5,184 bases of DNA from Candidatus Omnitrophota bacterium (lineage in GTDB: Bacteria > Omnitrophota > Gorgyraeia > Gorgyraeales > Gorgyraeaceae): assembly GCA_026387215.1 (NCBI GenBank), contig JAPLMC010000060.1, positions 11,081 to 16,264 on the forward strand. The letters are read 5' to 3'. Below the pieces are notes generated by a model. That model had not been told where the DNA came from. It did not search any database and worked only from the letters and a program-made list of their open reading frames with translations. Position numbers and translations under genes: made by a program. Below, piece after piece: positions 1 through 5,184 of this stretch; the stretch's first letter is position 1, and each line of letters starts with the position of its first letter.

Positions 1-229
1 CCTTTTCATAAAGCGCAATTGTTTCTGCTGTTTTCTTATGGCGTGAATAATCGTCTGCCATTAAAAAAATAGCGCTTTCAAGAACATTAGGATTTTTATC
101 TATAAAACCGCTTATCTCCTCTAAAAACGCGTCCTTGTCAGCTGTTTCAGCTGAAAAAACTGTAAACGGCAATGCCAAGATAACGGTTATTACAAAAACA
201 ACTAAAACCACATGTTCTCGCCTAAACAT
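1..229 (-). CDS. Exported TPR-like protein, N-terminal part (runs off left edge)
   Basis: The frame is open from an ATG at 229-227 to the window edge, giving 76 codons of a longer protein. It begins MFRREHVVLVV. A short basic n-region (two Arg) is followed by about 18 hydrophobic residues, then TVFSAETADKD, so signal peptidase I cleavage near residue 26-27 is likely and the product should be exported. The mature part (FLEEISGFIDKNPNVLESA, then LMADDYSRHKKTAETIALYEK) has the small/large residue spacing of a tetratricopeptide helix pair, typical of periplasmic or lipoprotein-like scaffold proteins. The start is well supported: AAGGAGG lies at 241-235 with a 5-nt spacer, and a near-consensus promoter sits just upstream. 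No catalytic motif is visible in this fragment. The TPR call is by pattern only; helical repeats of another family are possible. Confidence 0.82.
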   Translation of the reverse strand, partial: MFRREHVVLVVFVITVILALPFTVFSAETADKDAFLEEISGFIDKNPNVLESAIFLMADDYSRHKKTAETIALYEK

Positions 230-234
230 ATCTG

Positions 235-241
235 CCTCCTT
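235..241 (-). promoter_or_regulatory. Strong Shine-Dalgarno site
   Basis: On the minus strand AAGGAGG lies 5 nt before the ATG at 229. It is the only textbook ribosome binding site in the window and fixes the start of the exported TPR-like protein. Confidence 0.85.
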
Positions 242-262
242 AGTTTATGATTGCCTATGATG

Positions 263-291
263 AATATATAAAGAGATGGGAGGAATGTCAA
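263..291 (-). promoter_or_regulatory. Sigma70-type promoter for the exported TPR-like gene
   Basis: On the minus strand TTGACA (291-286) and TATATT (268-263) are separated by exactly 17 nt. The predicted transcription start is near 256, giving a leader of about 27 nt that holds the Shine-Dalgarno site. The gene therefore probably has its own transcript rather than depending on read-through from the 109-residue gene that ends at 340. Confidence 0.75.
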
Positions 292-339
292 TAGATTTTT
301 TGTAAACTTATAAAAATGTGTTTGTTTTGTACTTAGGCT

Positions 340-669
340 TTAATCGCCAAGCAAGGCCTCTTTCTTGGGAACGCTCAAGGGATTCCTTACATACAACCAA
401 TAATTTACACTTCTATCTTTTGACACAAAACTTTGCTTTGCTACCCCAGCGCCGCAAGAGCAAACTTTAGCGCTAGAACAAGACTTTGCGCATTTATAAT
501 CTATGATCATCAGTAAATCCGCGCCCTTGCCATCTTTAGCGTTCTGAAAAAAATATACATGCTTAACTTTTACAAATTTTACAAAATTAGAATAATTAAA
601 CCACAGTTTTTTGAGGTCTTCTTCTACTTCCTGCTTGCCTTTGCCATGATAAGCTATTATTAAATACAT
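340..669 (-). CDS. Uncharacterised 109-residue protein with four-cysteine cluster
   Basis: I do not recognise this protein. It begins MYLIIAYHGKGK and ends KKEALLGD. There is no signal peptide or convincing membrane segment, although residues 1-7 and 51-57 (DLLMIID) look like short buried beta strands, so a small cytosolic alpha/beta fold is plausible. The charged stretch QEVEEDLKKLW (13-23) looks helical. Four cysteines at residues 60, 64, 70 and 72 form C-x3-C-x5-C-x-C, which could bind a metal or Fe-S cluster or form disulfides; this is inference. The sequence before the ATG is AT-rich with no Shine-Dalgarno match, and the frame is closed by a stop at 711-709 with no better start between, so a leaderless or weakly initiated start is possible. 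Two promoters upstream support a real gene. It stands alone, with its own promoters on one side and a separate promoter for the next gene on the other. Confidence 0.62.
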   Translation of the reverse strand: MYLIIAYHGKGKQEVEEDLKKLWFNYSNFVKFVKVKHVYFFQNAKDGKGADLLMIIDYKCAKSCSSAKVCSCGAGVAKQSFVSKDRSVNYWLYVRNPLSVPKKEALLGD

Positions 670-731
670 ATATTTAAGATATGTTAATTTTAAATTGAAA
701 GCTATTTTTTAAATGCCTTTAATCAACACCA

Positions 732-760
732 AGTATAATCCTTTAAAAAATGGTTGTCAA
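732..760 (-). promoter_or_regulatory. Promoter P1 for the 109-residue protein gene
   Basis: On the minus strand TTGACA (760-755) and TATACT (737-732) are separated by 17 nt, close to the sigma70 consensus. The predicted start near 725 gives a leader of about 56 nt before the ATG at 669. The -35 box overlaps one copy of the 13-nt direct repeat at 757-769. Confidence 0.78.
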
Positions 761-769
761 TATATTGTG
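757..769 (-). repeat. 13-nt direct repeat, copy at P1 -35 box
   Basis: On the minus strand this is CACAATATATTGA. Its partner at 819-807 reads CACAACATATTGA, one mismatch, 50 bp away. One copy overlaps the P1 -35 box and the other falls at the P2 -35 box and spacer, so a shared regulator site is possible. AT-rich composition weakens the case. Confidence 0.4.
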
Positions 770-793
770 GATATTTTTTCTTTAACCACTATA

Positions 794-823
794 AGTATAA
801 TATATTTCAATATGTTGTGTCAA
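794..823 (-). promoter_or_regulatory. Promoter P2, upstream tandem promoter
   Basis: On the minus strand TTGACA (823-818) and TATACT (799-794) are separated by 18 nt. It lies 62 bp upstream of P1 and resembles it beyond the two boxes: both -10 boxes are extended to TATACTT, and both are followed by GTG and (G/A)TTAAAG. It probably adds a second start for the 109-residue gene, or is the older or newer copy of a duplicated promoter. Confidence 0.65.
807..819 (-). repeat. 13-nt direct repeat, copy at P2 -35 box and spacer
   Basis: Partner of the repeat at 769-757, with one mismatch (C for T at the sixth position in minus-strand reading). Its first two bases overlap the P2 -35 box and the rest lies in the P2 spacer. 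Confidence 0.4.
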
Positions 824-827
824 TAAA

Positions 828-843
828 AATTGTACACACAATT
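828..843. promoter_or_regulatory. Operator-like inverted repeat upstream of P2
   Basis: AATTGT-ACAC-ACAATT is a perfect 6-bp inverted repeat with a 4-nt spacer, ending 4 nt upstream of the P2 -35 box. The arms resemble the ends of lac-type operators, but the spacing differs and the sequence is AT-rich, so binding by a dimeric regulator is only a possibility. Confidence 0.35.
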
Positions 844-906
844 AATTTAACCACTCTATTCTAAGCTTTTATGCTACAAGTAAATCTAAGTAACCCCCTC
901 TTCCCC

Positions 907-948
907 ATAAACTTGACACTCTGACAATGACGGTTTTGTAAAGTTTAT
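907..948. repeat. 42-bp stem-loop repeat, copy A, downstream of rluD
   Basis: Left arm ATAAACTTGACA (907-918), an 18-nt loop, then right arm TGTAAAGTTTAT (937-948). The arms pair 11 of 12, the mismatch being G915 against A940. The element matches copy B at 1943-1984 in 37 of 42 positions with the same arm and loop lengths and the same orientation. It starts 6 nt after the rluD stop. It lacks a T-run on either strand, so it is not a standard intrinsic terminator; it could still protect the 3' end of the rluD mRNA. Confidence 0.8.
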
Positions 949-954
949 AGGTTG

Positions 955-1920
955 TTAGGCTAAGAATTGTTTAATGCTGGATGGGATTCCCGCGAAAAAC
1001 TCAACTTCTTTGTTTTTGGAGGGGTGGATGAATCTTATAGATTTCGCATGAAGGGCTTGCCCTGATAAACCTTGCGCTACAGGGCCGTTATAAAGCACAT
1101 CCCCCAGAATCGGATGTCCTATATGCGAAAAATGTATGCGAATCTGATGGGTACGCCCTGTCTTTGGAGTCACCTCAAGAACTGTATAATTCTTTTCCTT
1201 GTTCCTAGATATTACTTTATAATGCGTTACTGCTTCTTTTCCTTCATATCTATCAATTACCATCTTCATTCTATTTTTTTTATCATGATTAACCGGTAAA
1301 TCTATTATTCCTTCATCCAGGCTGACAATCCCTTTTACAACTGCGATGTATTTTTTTGTAATAGTCCTATGTTTTAATTGGCTTGAAAGCTTGCGTAACG
1401 CTGAGCCTTTTTTTGCGACAAGCATCACGCCTGAAGTATCTTTATCCAGCCTATGGACTATGCCTGGCCTTAATGTATGTTTCTCATCTTTAGTTTCGCG
1501 CGGCTCGTTAAATTCCGTAAGAAACCCTTTGTAATTTAGAAGCGCGTTGACGAGCGTGCATGAATAGTTTCCGCACGCCGGATGCACCACCATGCCTGCC
1601 GGCTTATTGACCACTAAAATATAATCATCTTCGTAAATAATATCAAGCGGTAATTTTTCAGCTCTTGGGATTTTTTTATCATGCTCCACAAGGCTTTCTT
1701 TTTCTAATTTTTCTAAATTTATTTCTATTTTATCTCCCGTATTTACTTTGTGACCTACTTTTGAAACCTTGCCATTCAATAAAATCTCGCCCTTTTCTAT
1801 CATCTCCTGGACGATAGTCCTAGAAATCTCAAGCTCCGGCTTCACTCCCACCAAATGCTTCAAGCTCACATTATCTACCCTTTTCCCATTATTTTCCGCG
1901 CCTGCTATAAACTCGTACAT
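955..1920 (-). CDS. rluD: RluA-family 23S rRNA pseudouridine synthase (RluD-like)
   Basis: This enzyme isomerises uridines to pseudouridine in 23S rRNA; RluD modifies the helix 69 positions (1911, 1915, 1917 in E. coli numbering) during late 50S assembly in the cytosol. An N-terminal S4 RNA-binding domain covers about residues 10-75 (GKRVDN, then ISRTIVQEMIEKGEILLNGK). The catalytic domain contains NKPAGMVVHPACGN, the signature HRLDKDTSG whose Asp (codon 1446-1444, residue 159 from this start) is the catalytic aspartate, and the C-terminal motifs GRTHQIRIHFSHIGHPILGD and ALHAKSIRFIHP. At 321 residues it is full length for the family. An ATG at 1944 would add 8 residues (MERGEGKG), but that ATG lies inside the stem-loop repeat, while AGGAGAAGG sits before the ATG at 1920 and MYEFIAGAENNGKRVDN is the usual family start, so 1920 is chosen. 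RluD rather than RluC is assigned from overall resemblance; target specificity is not proven. Confidence 0.93.
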   Translation of the reverse strand: MYEFIAGAENNGKRVDNVSLKHLVGVKPELEISRTIVQEMIEKGEILLNGKVSKVGHKVNTGDKIEINLEKLEKESLVEHDKKIPRAEKLPLDIIYEDDYILVVNKPAGMVVHPACGNYSCTLVNALLNYKGFLTEFNEPRETKDEKHTLRPGIVHRLDKDTSGVMLVAKKGSALRKLSSQLKHRTITKKYIAVVKGIVSLDEGIIDLPVNHDKKNRMKMVIDRYEGKEAVTHYKVISRNKEKNYTVLEVTPKTGRTHQIRIHFSHIGHPILGDVLYNGPVAQGLSGQALHAKSIRFIHPSKNKEVEFFAGIPSSIKQFLA

Positions 1921-1942
1921 ACCTTTCCCTTCTCCTCTTTCC

Positions 1943-1984
1943 ATAAACTTGACACTCTAACAATGTCACTTTTGTCAAGTTTAT
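1943..1984. repeat. 42-bp stem-loop repeat, copy B, in the rluD leader
   Basis: Perfect 12-bp arms ATAAACTTGACA (1943-1954) and TGTCAAGTTTAT (1973-1984) enclose an 18-nt loop. A shorter alternative pairing, TGACA (1950-1954) with TGTCA (1964-1968), could compete with the outer stem. The element lies between the large PKD gene and rluD, inside the predicted rluD 5' leader, and its minus-strand end carries an ATG (1944-1942) in frame with rluD. Copy A at 907-948 is 37/42 identical; similarity stops sharply after 949/1985 on one side and fades through a pyrimidine-rich stretch on the other. Confidence 0.85.
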
Positions 1985-1998
1985 ACTATTATAGTATA
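1982..1998. promoter_or_regulatory. Perfect 8-bp palindrome over the rluD -10 box
   Basis: TATACTAT, one T, then ATAGTATA form a perfect inverted repeat with a 1-nt centre. It contains the TATAAT of the candidate promoter and overlaps the outer edge of stem-loop copy B by three bases. It could be an operator for a dimeric repressor, though AT-rich promoters form such palindromes by chance. Confidence 0.4.
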
Positions 1999-2017
1999 GG
2001 TTATAGAAAAATCACAA
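1988..2017 (-). promoter_or_regulatory. Candidate rluD promoter overlapping the end of the PKD gene
   Basis: On the minus strand TTGTGA (2017-2012) and a perfect TATAAT (1993-1988) are 18 nt apart. The predicted start near 1981 would put the stem-loop repeat at the very 5' end of the rluD transcript, with a leader of about 60 nt. The -35 box lies inside the last codons of the upstream PKD gene, so rluD may be read both from here and by read-through. Confidence 0.55.
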
Positions 2018-5000
2018 GGGATTTAATTAATATTCTCGTTAGAAATCTCAGAAAGGGGCTGTGTTTTATAAATTCTGCTATAGGAGGGCTAAAACGGTAA
2101 TAGGTATTAACAAACTTCTTTCCTGTTTCTGATTTTAATAAATATCTATCCCTGAATTTGCGCAATACTACTACTTCTCTAGTCATAGACGAGCCAAATG
2201 CTGCAGTAGCGATAAAACAACCTCCTCCCGGGCTGTCACTATTTTGCTGGTCAGAATTCTCCGGCAATGGAATATCTTTAACTTTTTTTTCAGCGCCTGC
2301 AATTCCAAATATAGTAAAGTGACTTGTTTTCACTGTAACTATATTTTCTTTTGGAAATACAAGGCTATCTGCAAGAATTTTCCATTCTCCGGTATCTTCA
2401 TCATACCAGTAAACATCCAATGTTAATTCCTCAATATTTTTATCATCCACAACGCCATCTTCATTTTTATCTACGTATGGTATAGATATAATCATTTCCT
2501 TTTTAAAAGGATCTTTCCGGTTTTCAAATTCATATTCTCGGTATTCTCCTATGGACTTATTTTGATTAAGGCTAATACCTCTCTGAATCTGGTTTTGTTC
2601 TAATTTTTTTATATTAACTACATCATCTTGATCCAATACATCTGCTGGCAAGACTAAAGATGTTTTATCTGCGAGTTCTATTTTGCCTATTTTATATCTA
2701 TATACATTATTAGATGAGGCTATCGGTTTTTTGTCATTATTTTTTTCATTTGTAACATAAATTATTTCATAGCATGAGACAATAACACCATCGGCTGTCC
2801 TAACATCAAGCTTTGCCATATAAGTTCCTGAATTATTATATGTAAATTCTGACTGAGGCGCTGATGTTATAAGATCAATTACCCCGTCATCGTCAAAATC
2901 CCATAAATATTCTGCATCGCTTATTTGGTTTTCAGTTTCAAAGGAAAATCTTACTGTAAGAGGAGCATTGCCTTTTTTAGGATTTAGAATAATTTTGCCT
3001 TTTTTAATAACTTCCGGATCAACAATTCCAAATCTAATTTCTGATTTAACCTGACTGGATAAATTATTTGAGTCTGTAACGCATACAGTAGGCGCGTAAA
3101 CGCCTGGTTCGCAATAGGTATGTTTAACTACGCCTAGATTTAATGAGGTATAATCGAATATGCCATCGCCTTCAAAATCCCATTGGTATTTTTGAATTAA
3201 ACCACTGCCATTTACAGCAGCTTCGAAATTCACTTCCAGGGGAACGCTCCCTGTAACAGGCGCTATTGAAGATCTGACGTTCAAAGCCTTGGGATCTTCT
3301 ATTTCAATTAAAACTATTTCTGAGCCGGTTAACCCATCTACGCTAGTAACTTTGAATTCCGCATTATATTTTCCAGGAAAAGTGTATGTCTTAACAACTT
3401 CTCCTGATTCTGAGGAACTTGCATCAAAAATACCATCGCCATCAAAGTCCCATTCATATCTGGATATGCCTTGAGGACAAAAAGCACCGCCTTCAAAAAA
3501 TATCTTACATGGCGCAACACCTTTTAGAGGAGACACATTCAGATAAGCTCCTGGTGCAGCAGGATTTTTGTTTACATCAATAGTAACCGTATAAGTGTCT
3601 GCAATCCCATTCTTATCCGTTACACGCAGTATCGCAGGAAATACGCCTTCGCCTGTATATATAAAAATAGCCTCTCCTGATTTAGGCGAACTAAAATCAT
3701 ATACACCCTTGCCATCAAAGTCCCATTCATATTTCACTATTTTTCTATATTTATTAAATAGCTGGGAGCTAAAATGCACTTCGAGCGGAGCCATTCCGCT
3801 TATTGGCTCTGCAATTCCTTTTGCCTCCGGTATTATGGGTATAAAGCTGGGTACTATTATTTTCACTTTTTCAGAGGCTTTATCCTTTCCATCGCTTACA
3901 ATAAAAGTTACATAGTATTCTCCTGTATCTTTTTCTCCGGGTTTCCAGCAAAATCTTTTTATCCATGGGTCAAAACTAGCTCCTCGAGGGATCGACTCTG
4001 CGGAATAAATAAGCAAATCTCCGTCAATATCAGCGGCTTCTACGAAAAATTCCAGGCTATCTCCTGCGATTGCTTCTTTTTCTCCTATAGTAAATAAAAC
4101 TGGCTTGTGATTTTCTTTTGGAACTTCTTTTTCGCCTACGTCAAAAAATATTGAGCCTTGTCCGATTTCTTTGAATTCATACATAACTCTGTAAATTCCT
4201 GGTATCTTAAGTTCAACAAAAATCTCCTTATTTATTTCGTTTACACCTTTTTTCAGAACTATTGTTTCTTCTTCAGCAATATTAATGCTATATGAATCCG
4301 GCCTTACCAAATCCACGGTTAGCTTAACAGAAAAGTCTTTTCCTGATTCAATCTTCCAATTAAGAGTCACAATTTCTCCGTCTTTATAGATATCTTTGTC
4401 GCATCCTGCTTTAATAATTTTAATAGGAAGCATCTCTGGCTTTTCCCCGTCTATTAAATAAGAATTTAAATAAAGAGATTTTCCAGATTCAAAATAGACC
4501 CCGTAATAAATTTTTTCCTTCTCATTCAAGCCAGGGATGTTAAATTCAAGATCCTTCTCTTCATCCAAGGCAAAATCTATCCTCTTTTCATAATCCCCGC
4601 ACCTGGCTTCAGCAAAAAGCGTTACATCTTTCGCTGAACTTAAATTTTTAACCTTGAGCTTAAAAATATCATATTTGACACCAGCTTCAGCTTCAACTTT
4701 TACACCTATTATTTTAAAATTTACTTTGTACGTTTCTTCTTTAAATTTATATTCCGCTTCATAGCTGGCTTCTTCCATATCTTCCGCGACTAAAAATTCA
4801 AATACAATGTCCTTGCTCTCGCCAGGGACTAAGAATTCTGACTGCGTTTCATTTATTAAATCCTGATATTTAAAATTTACTTCGTACCTTCCTTTTGTCC
4901 CGCCTTCATTCATAACCCTGCACCTAAATTCAGCCTTTTCTCCTGCGCCAAAACTAACGTTTTCGTCTTCCAGATAAAGAATCTTAAAAAGCGCCGGGGC

Positions 5001-5184
5001 GGCGGCCTTTTCGCCTATATAAAAAGCTCTTACAAGCTTCGCTGTCTCCTGCGAAACCGAAGATTTTAATATCGCCTCTATGTAATATTTTCCATTTTCG
5101 AAAATGGGCGGGATTTCAAAATTAACTACCAATTCATTTTCTATGCTAGAAATTTCTTCGTGTTTTTGAAAGCATGAAGAATTG
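2001..5184 (-). CDS. Large PKD-repeat, CFI-box C-terminal extracellular-type protein (N-terminus beyond right edge)
   Basis: The frame is open to the window edge (about 1060 residues visible); a TTG at 5132 is only internal, since codons continue upstream without a stop. Order, counted from the edge: three Ig/CARDB-like beta-sandwich modules (about 47-352; FGAGEKAEFRCRVMNEGG is typical), a cadherin-like Ig module (about 356-441; AADIDGDLLIYSAESIPRGA then FCWKPGEKDTGEYYVTFIVS), four PKD domains (about 455-811), a beta module ending TSHFTIFGIAG (about 826-961) with a loop VDKNEDGVVDD, and a CFI-box domain (about 984-1060) with GGGCFIATAAFGSSM, then LRKFRDRYLL, YYRFSPPIAEFIKHSPFLR, ending in a hydrophobic tail. 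No enzyme motif is visible. The family style points to an exported adhesive or structural surface protein; the C-terminal domain is recognised as a C-terminal sorting-like tail, whose processing machinery is unknown to me. The signal peptide, if any, lies outside the window. Confidence 0.88.
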   Translation of the reverse strand, partial: NSSCFQKHEEISSIENELVVNFEIPPIFENGKYYIEAILKSSVSQETAKLVRAFYIGEKAAAPALFKILYLEDENVSFGAGEKAEFRCRVMNEGGTKGRYEVNFKYQDLINETQSEFLVPGESKDIVFEFLVAEDMEEASYEAEYKFKEETYKVNFKIIGVKVEAEAGVKYDIFKLKVKNLSSAKDVTLFAEARCGDYEKRIDFALDEEKDLEFNIPGLNEKEKIYYGVYFESGKSLYLNSYLIDGEKPEMLPIKIIKAGCDKDIYKDGEIVTLNWKIESGKDFSVKLTVDLVRPDSYSINIAEEETIVLKKGVNEINKEIFVELKIPGIYRVMYEFKEIGQGSIFFDVGEKEVPKENHKPVLFTIGEKEAIAGDSLEFFVEAADIDGDLLIYSAESIPRGASFDPWIKRFCWKPGEKDTGEYYVTFIVSDGKDKASEKVKIIVPSFIPIIPEAKGIAEPISGMAPLEVHFSSQLFNKYRKIVKYEWDFDGKGVYDFSSPKSGEAIFIYTGEGVFPAILRVTDKNGIADTYTVTIDVNKNPAAPGAYLNVSPLKGVAPCKIFFEGGAFCPQGISRYEWDFDGDGIFDASSSESGEVVKTYTFPGKYNAEFKVTSVDGLTGSEIVLIEIEDPKALNVRSSIAPVTGSVPLEVNFEAAVNGSGLIQKYQWDFEGDGIFDYTSLNLGVVKHTYCEPGVYAPTVCVTDSNNLSSQVKSEIRFGIVDPEVIKKGKIILNPKKGNAPLTVRFSFETENQISDAEYLWDFDDDGVIDLITSAPQSEFTYNNSGTYMAKLDVRTADGVIVSCYEIIYVTNEKNNDKKPIASSNNVYRYKIGKIELADKTSLVLPADVLDQDDVVNIKKLEQNQIQRGISLNQNKSIGEYREYEFENRKDPFKKEMIISIPYVDKNEDGVVDDKNIEELTLDVYWYDEDTGEWKILADSLVFPKENIVTVKTSHFTIFGIAGAEKKVKDIPLPENSDQQNSDSPGGGCFIATAAFGSSMTREVVVLRKFRDRYLLKSETGKKFVNTYYRFSPPIAEFIKHSPFLRFLTRILIKSLVIFL
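2004..2230 (-). other. CFI-box C-terminal domain of the large surface protein
   Basis: About 76 residues. A glycine run leads into CFIATAAFGSS (invariant-type Cys codon at 2219-2217), then a helix LRKFRDRYLL, then YYRFSPPIAEFI and an arginine-punctuated hydrophobic end RFLTRILIKSLVIFL. This layout matches the family known as the CFI-box-CTERM domain, a tail found at the end of many unrelated exported proteins. That suggests a shared anchoring or sorting step, possibly through the Cys; this role is inference. The tail ends soon after the second arginine, somewhat earlier than I would expect for the family. Confidence 0.75.
2745..3818 (-). repeat. Four tandem PKD domains within the large surface protein
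   Basis: The WDF core tryptophan codons lie at 3725-3723, 3452-3450, 3182-3180 and 2903-2901, a period of 91, 90 and 93 codons. Each domain opens with a proline/glycine turn and APL-type strand (GMAPLEVHF, GVAPCKIFF, GSVPLEVNF, GNAPLTVRF) and carries YEWDFDGKGVYDF, YEWDFDGDGIFDA, YQWDFEGDGIFDY or YLWDFDDDGVIDL. The D-x-D/E-x-D-G-x-x-D pattern in the last three resembles a calcium-binding loop; the first has K in place of the third acidic residue. DNA identity is modest, so the repeats are old, not a recent amplification. Confidence 0.88.

Larger units (their letters stand above)
781..855 (-). repeat. Perfect 10-nt direct repeats AGTGGTTAAA
   Basis: On the minus strand AGTGGTTAAA occurs at 855-846 and 790-781, 65 bp apart, one upstream and one downstream of P2. 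A degenerate version (GTGTTGATTAAAG) follows the P1 -10 box near 730-718. The series is consistent with a duplicated promoter or operator unit; no regulator can be named. Confidence 0.45.

Noticed and set aside
286..312. Resemblance of the stretch ending in TTTTGTAAACTTATA to the right half of the 42-bp repeat
   Set aside because: Only the AT-rich TTTTGTAAA part matches well, there is no left arm, and the region is explained by the promoter at 263-291.
332..351. Possible terminator hairpin at the end of the 109-residue gene (stem CTT-GGC with GCC-AAG, 7-nt loop containing the stop)
   Set aside because: The stem is short and has a bulge, and the nearest T-run is about 15 nt further on, so it does not meet the pattern of an intrinsic terminator.
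907..1984. CRISPR-like array from the repeated palindromes
   Set aside because: There are only two copies, about 1 kb apart with a gene between them; no regular spacers exist.
1072..2100. Several plus-strand open frames of 60-81 codons across rluD and its upstream region
   Set aside because: They lie antisense to a clearly identified rluD with family motifs, have low-complexity translations and no supporting initiation signals.
2244..4097. Plus-strand frames (up to about 107 codons) and a minus-strand alternative frame inside the large PKD gene
   Set aside because: They are shadows of the PKD-repeat coding frame; several share a repeated SKSHSY-type string that is simply the antisense of the WDFDG core.
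5130..5132. TTG as the start codon of the large PKD protein
   Set aside because: The frame continues without a stop to the window edge and there is no Shine-Dalgarno site or signal peptide after the TTG, so the gene is better treated as partial.

Overview
The window is AT-rich and every supported gene lies on the minus strand, so it reads right to left. The large extracellular-type protein with PKD repeats and a CFI-box C-terminus, next to small uncharacterised genes, resembles uncultivated Gram-negative-type lineages such as Omnitrophota or deltaproteobacterial relatives. That is a weak inference from protein style; no marker gene here fixes the taxon.

Layout in transcription order. (1) 5184-2001: a very large multidomain protein, open at the right window edge so its true N-terminus is missing. 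It has Ig/CARDB-like beta-sandwich modules, a cadherin-like Ig module, four PKD repeats with calcium-loop-like acidic motifs, a further beta module and a CFI-box C-terminal domain. (2) 2017-1943: a compact control region with a candidate promoter, a perfect 8-bp palindrome over its -10 box, and a 42-bp stem-loop repeat. (3) 1920-955: an RluD-like 23S rRNA pseudouridine synthase. (4) 948-907: a second copy of the 42-bp stem-loop repeat, 6 nt beyond the rluD stop. (5) 855-732: an intergenic region with two related consensus-like sigma70 promoters and several short direct and inverted repeats. (6) 669-340: an unrecognised 109-residue protein with a four-cysteine cluster. (7) 291-263: another strong promoter. 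(8) 229-1: the N-terminal part of an exported, TPR-like protein that runs off the left edge.

The genes do not form an obvious pathway. The two outer genes encode exported or envelope proteins, rluD is translation housekeeping, and the 109-residue protein is an orphan. The most unusual DNA-level signal is the matched pair of stem-loop repeats, in the same orientation and with identical geometry, bracketing rluD. The second is the promoter and operator-like repeat cluster in front of the small cysteine protein.
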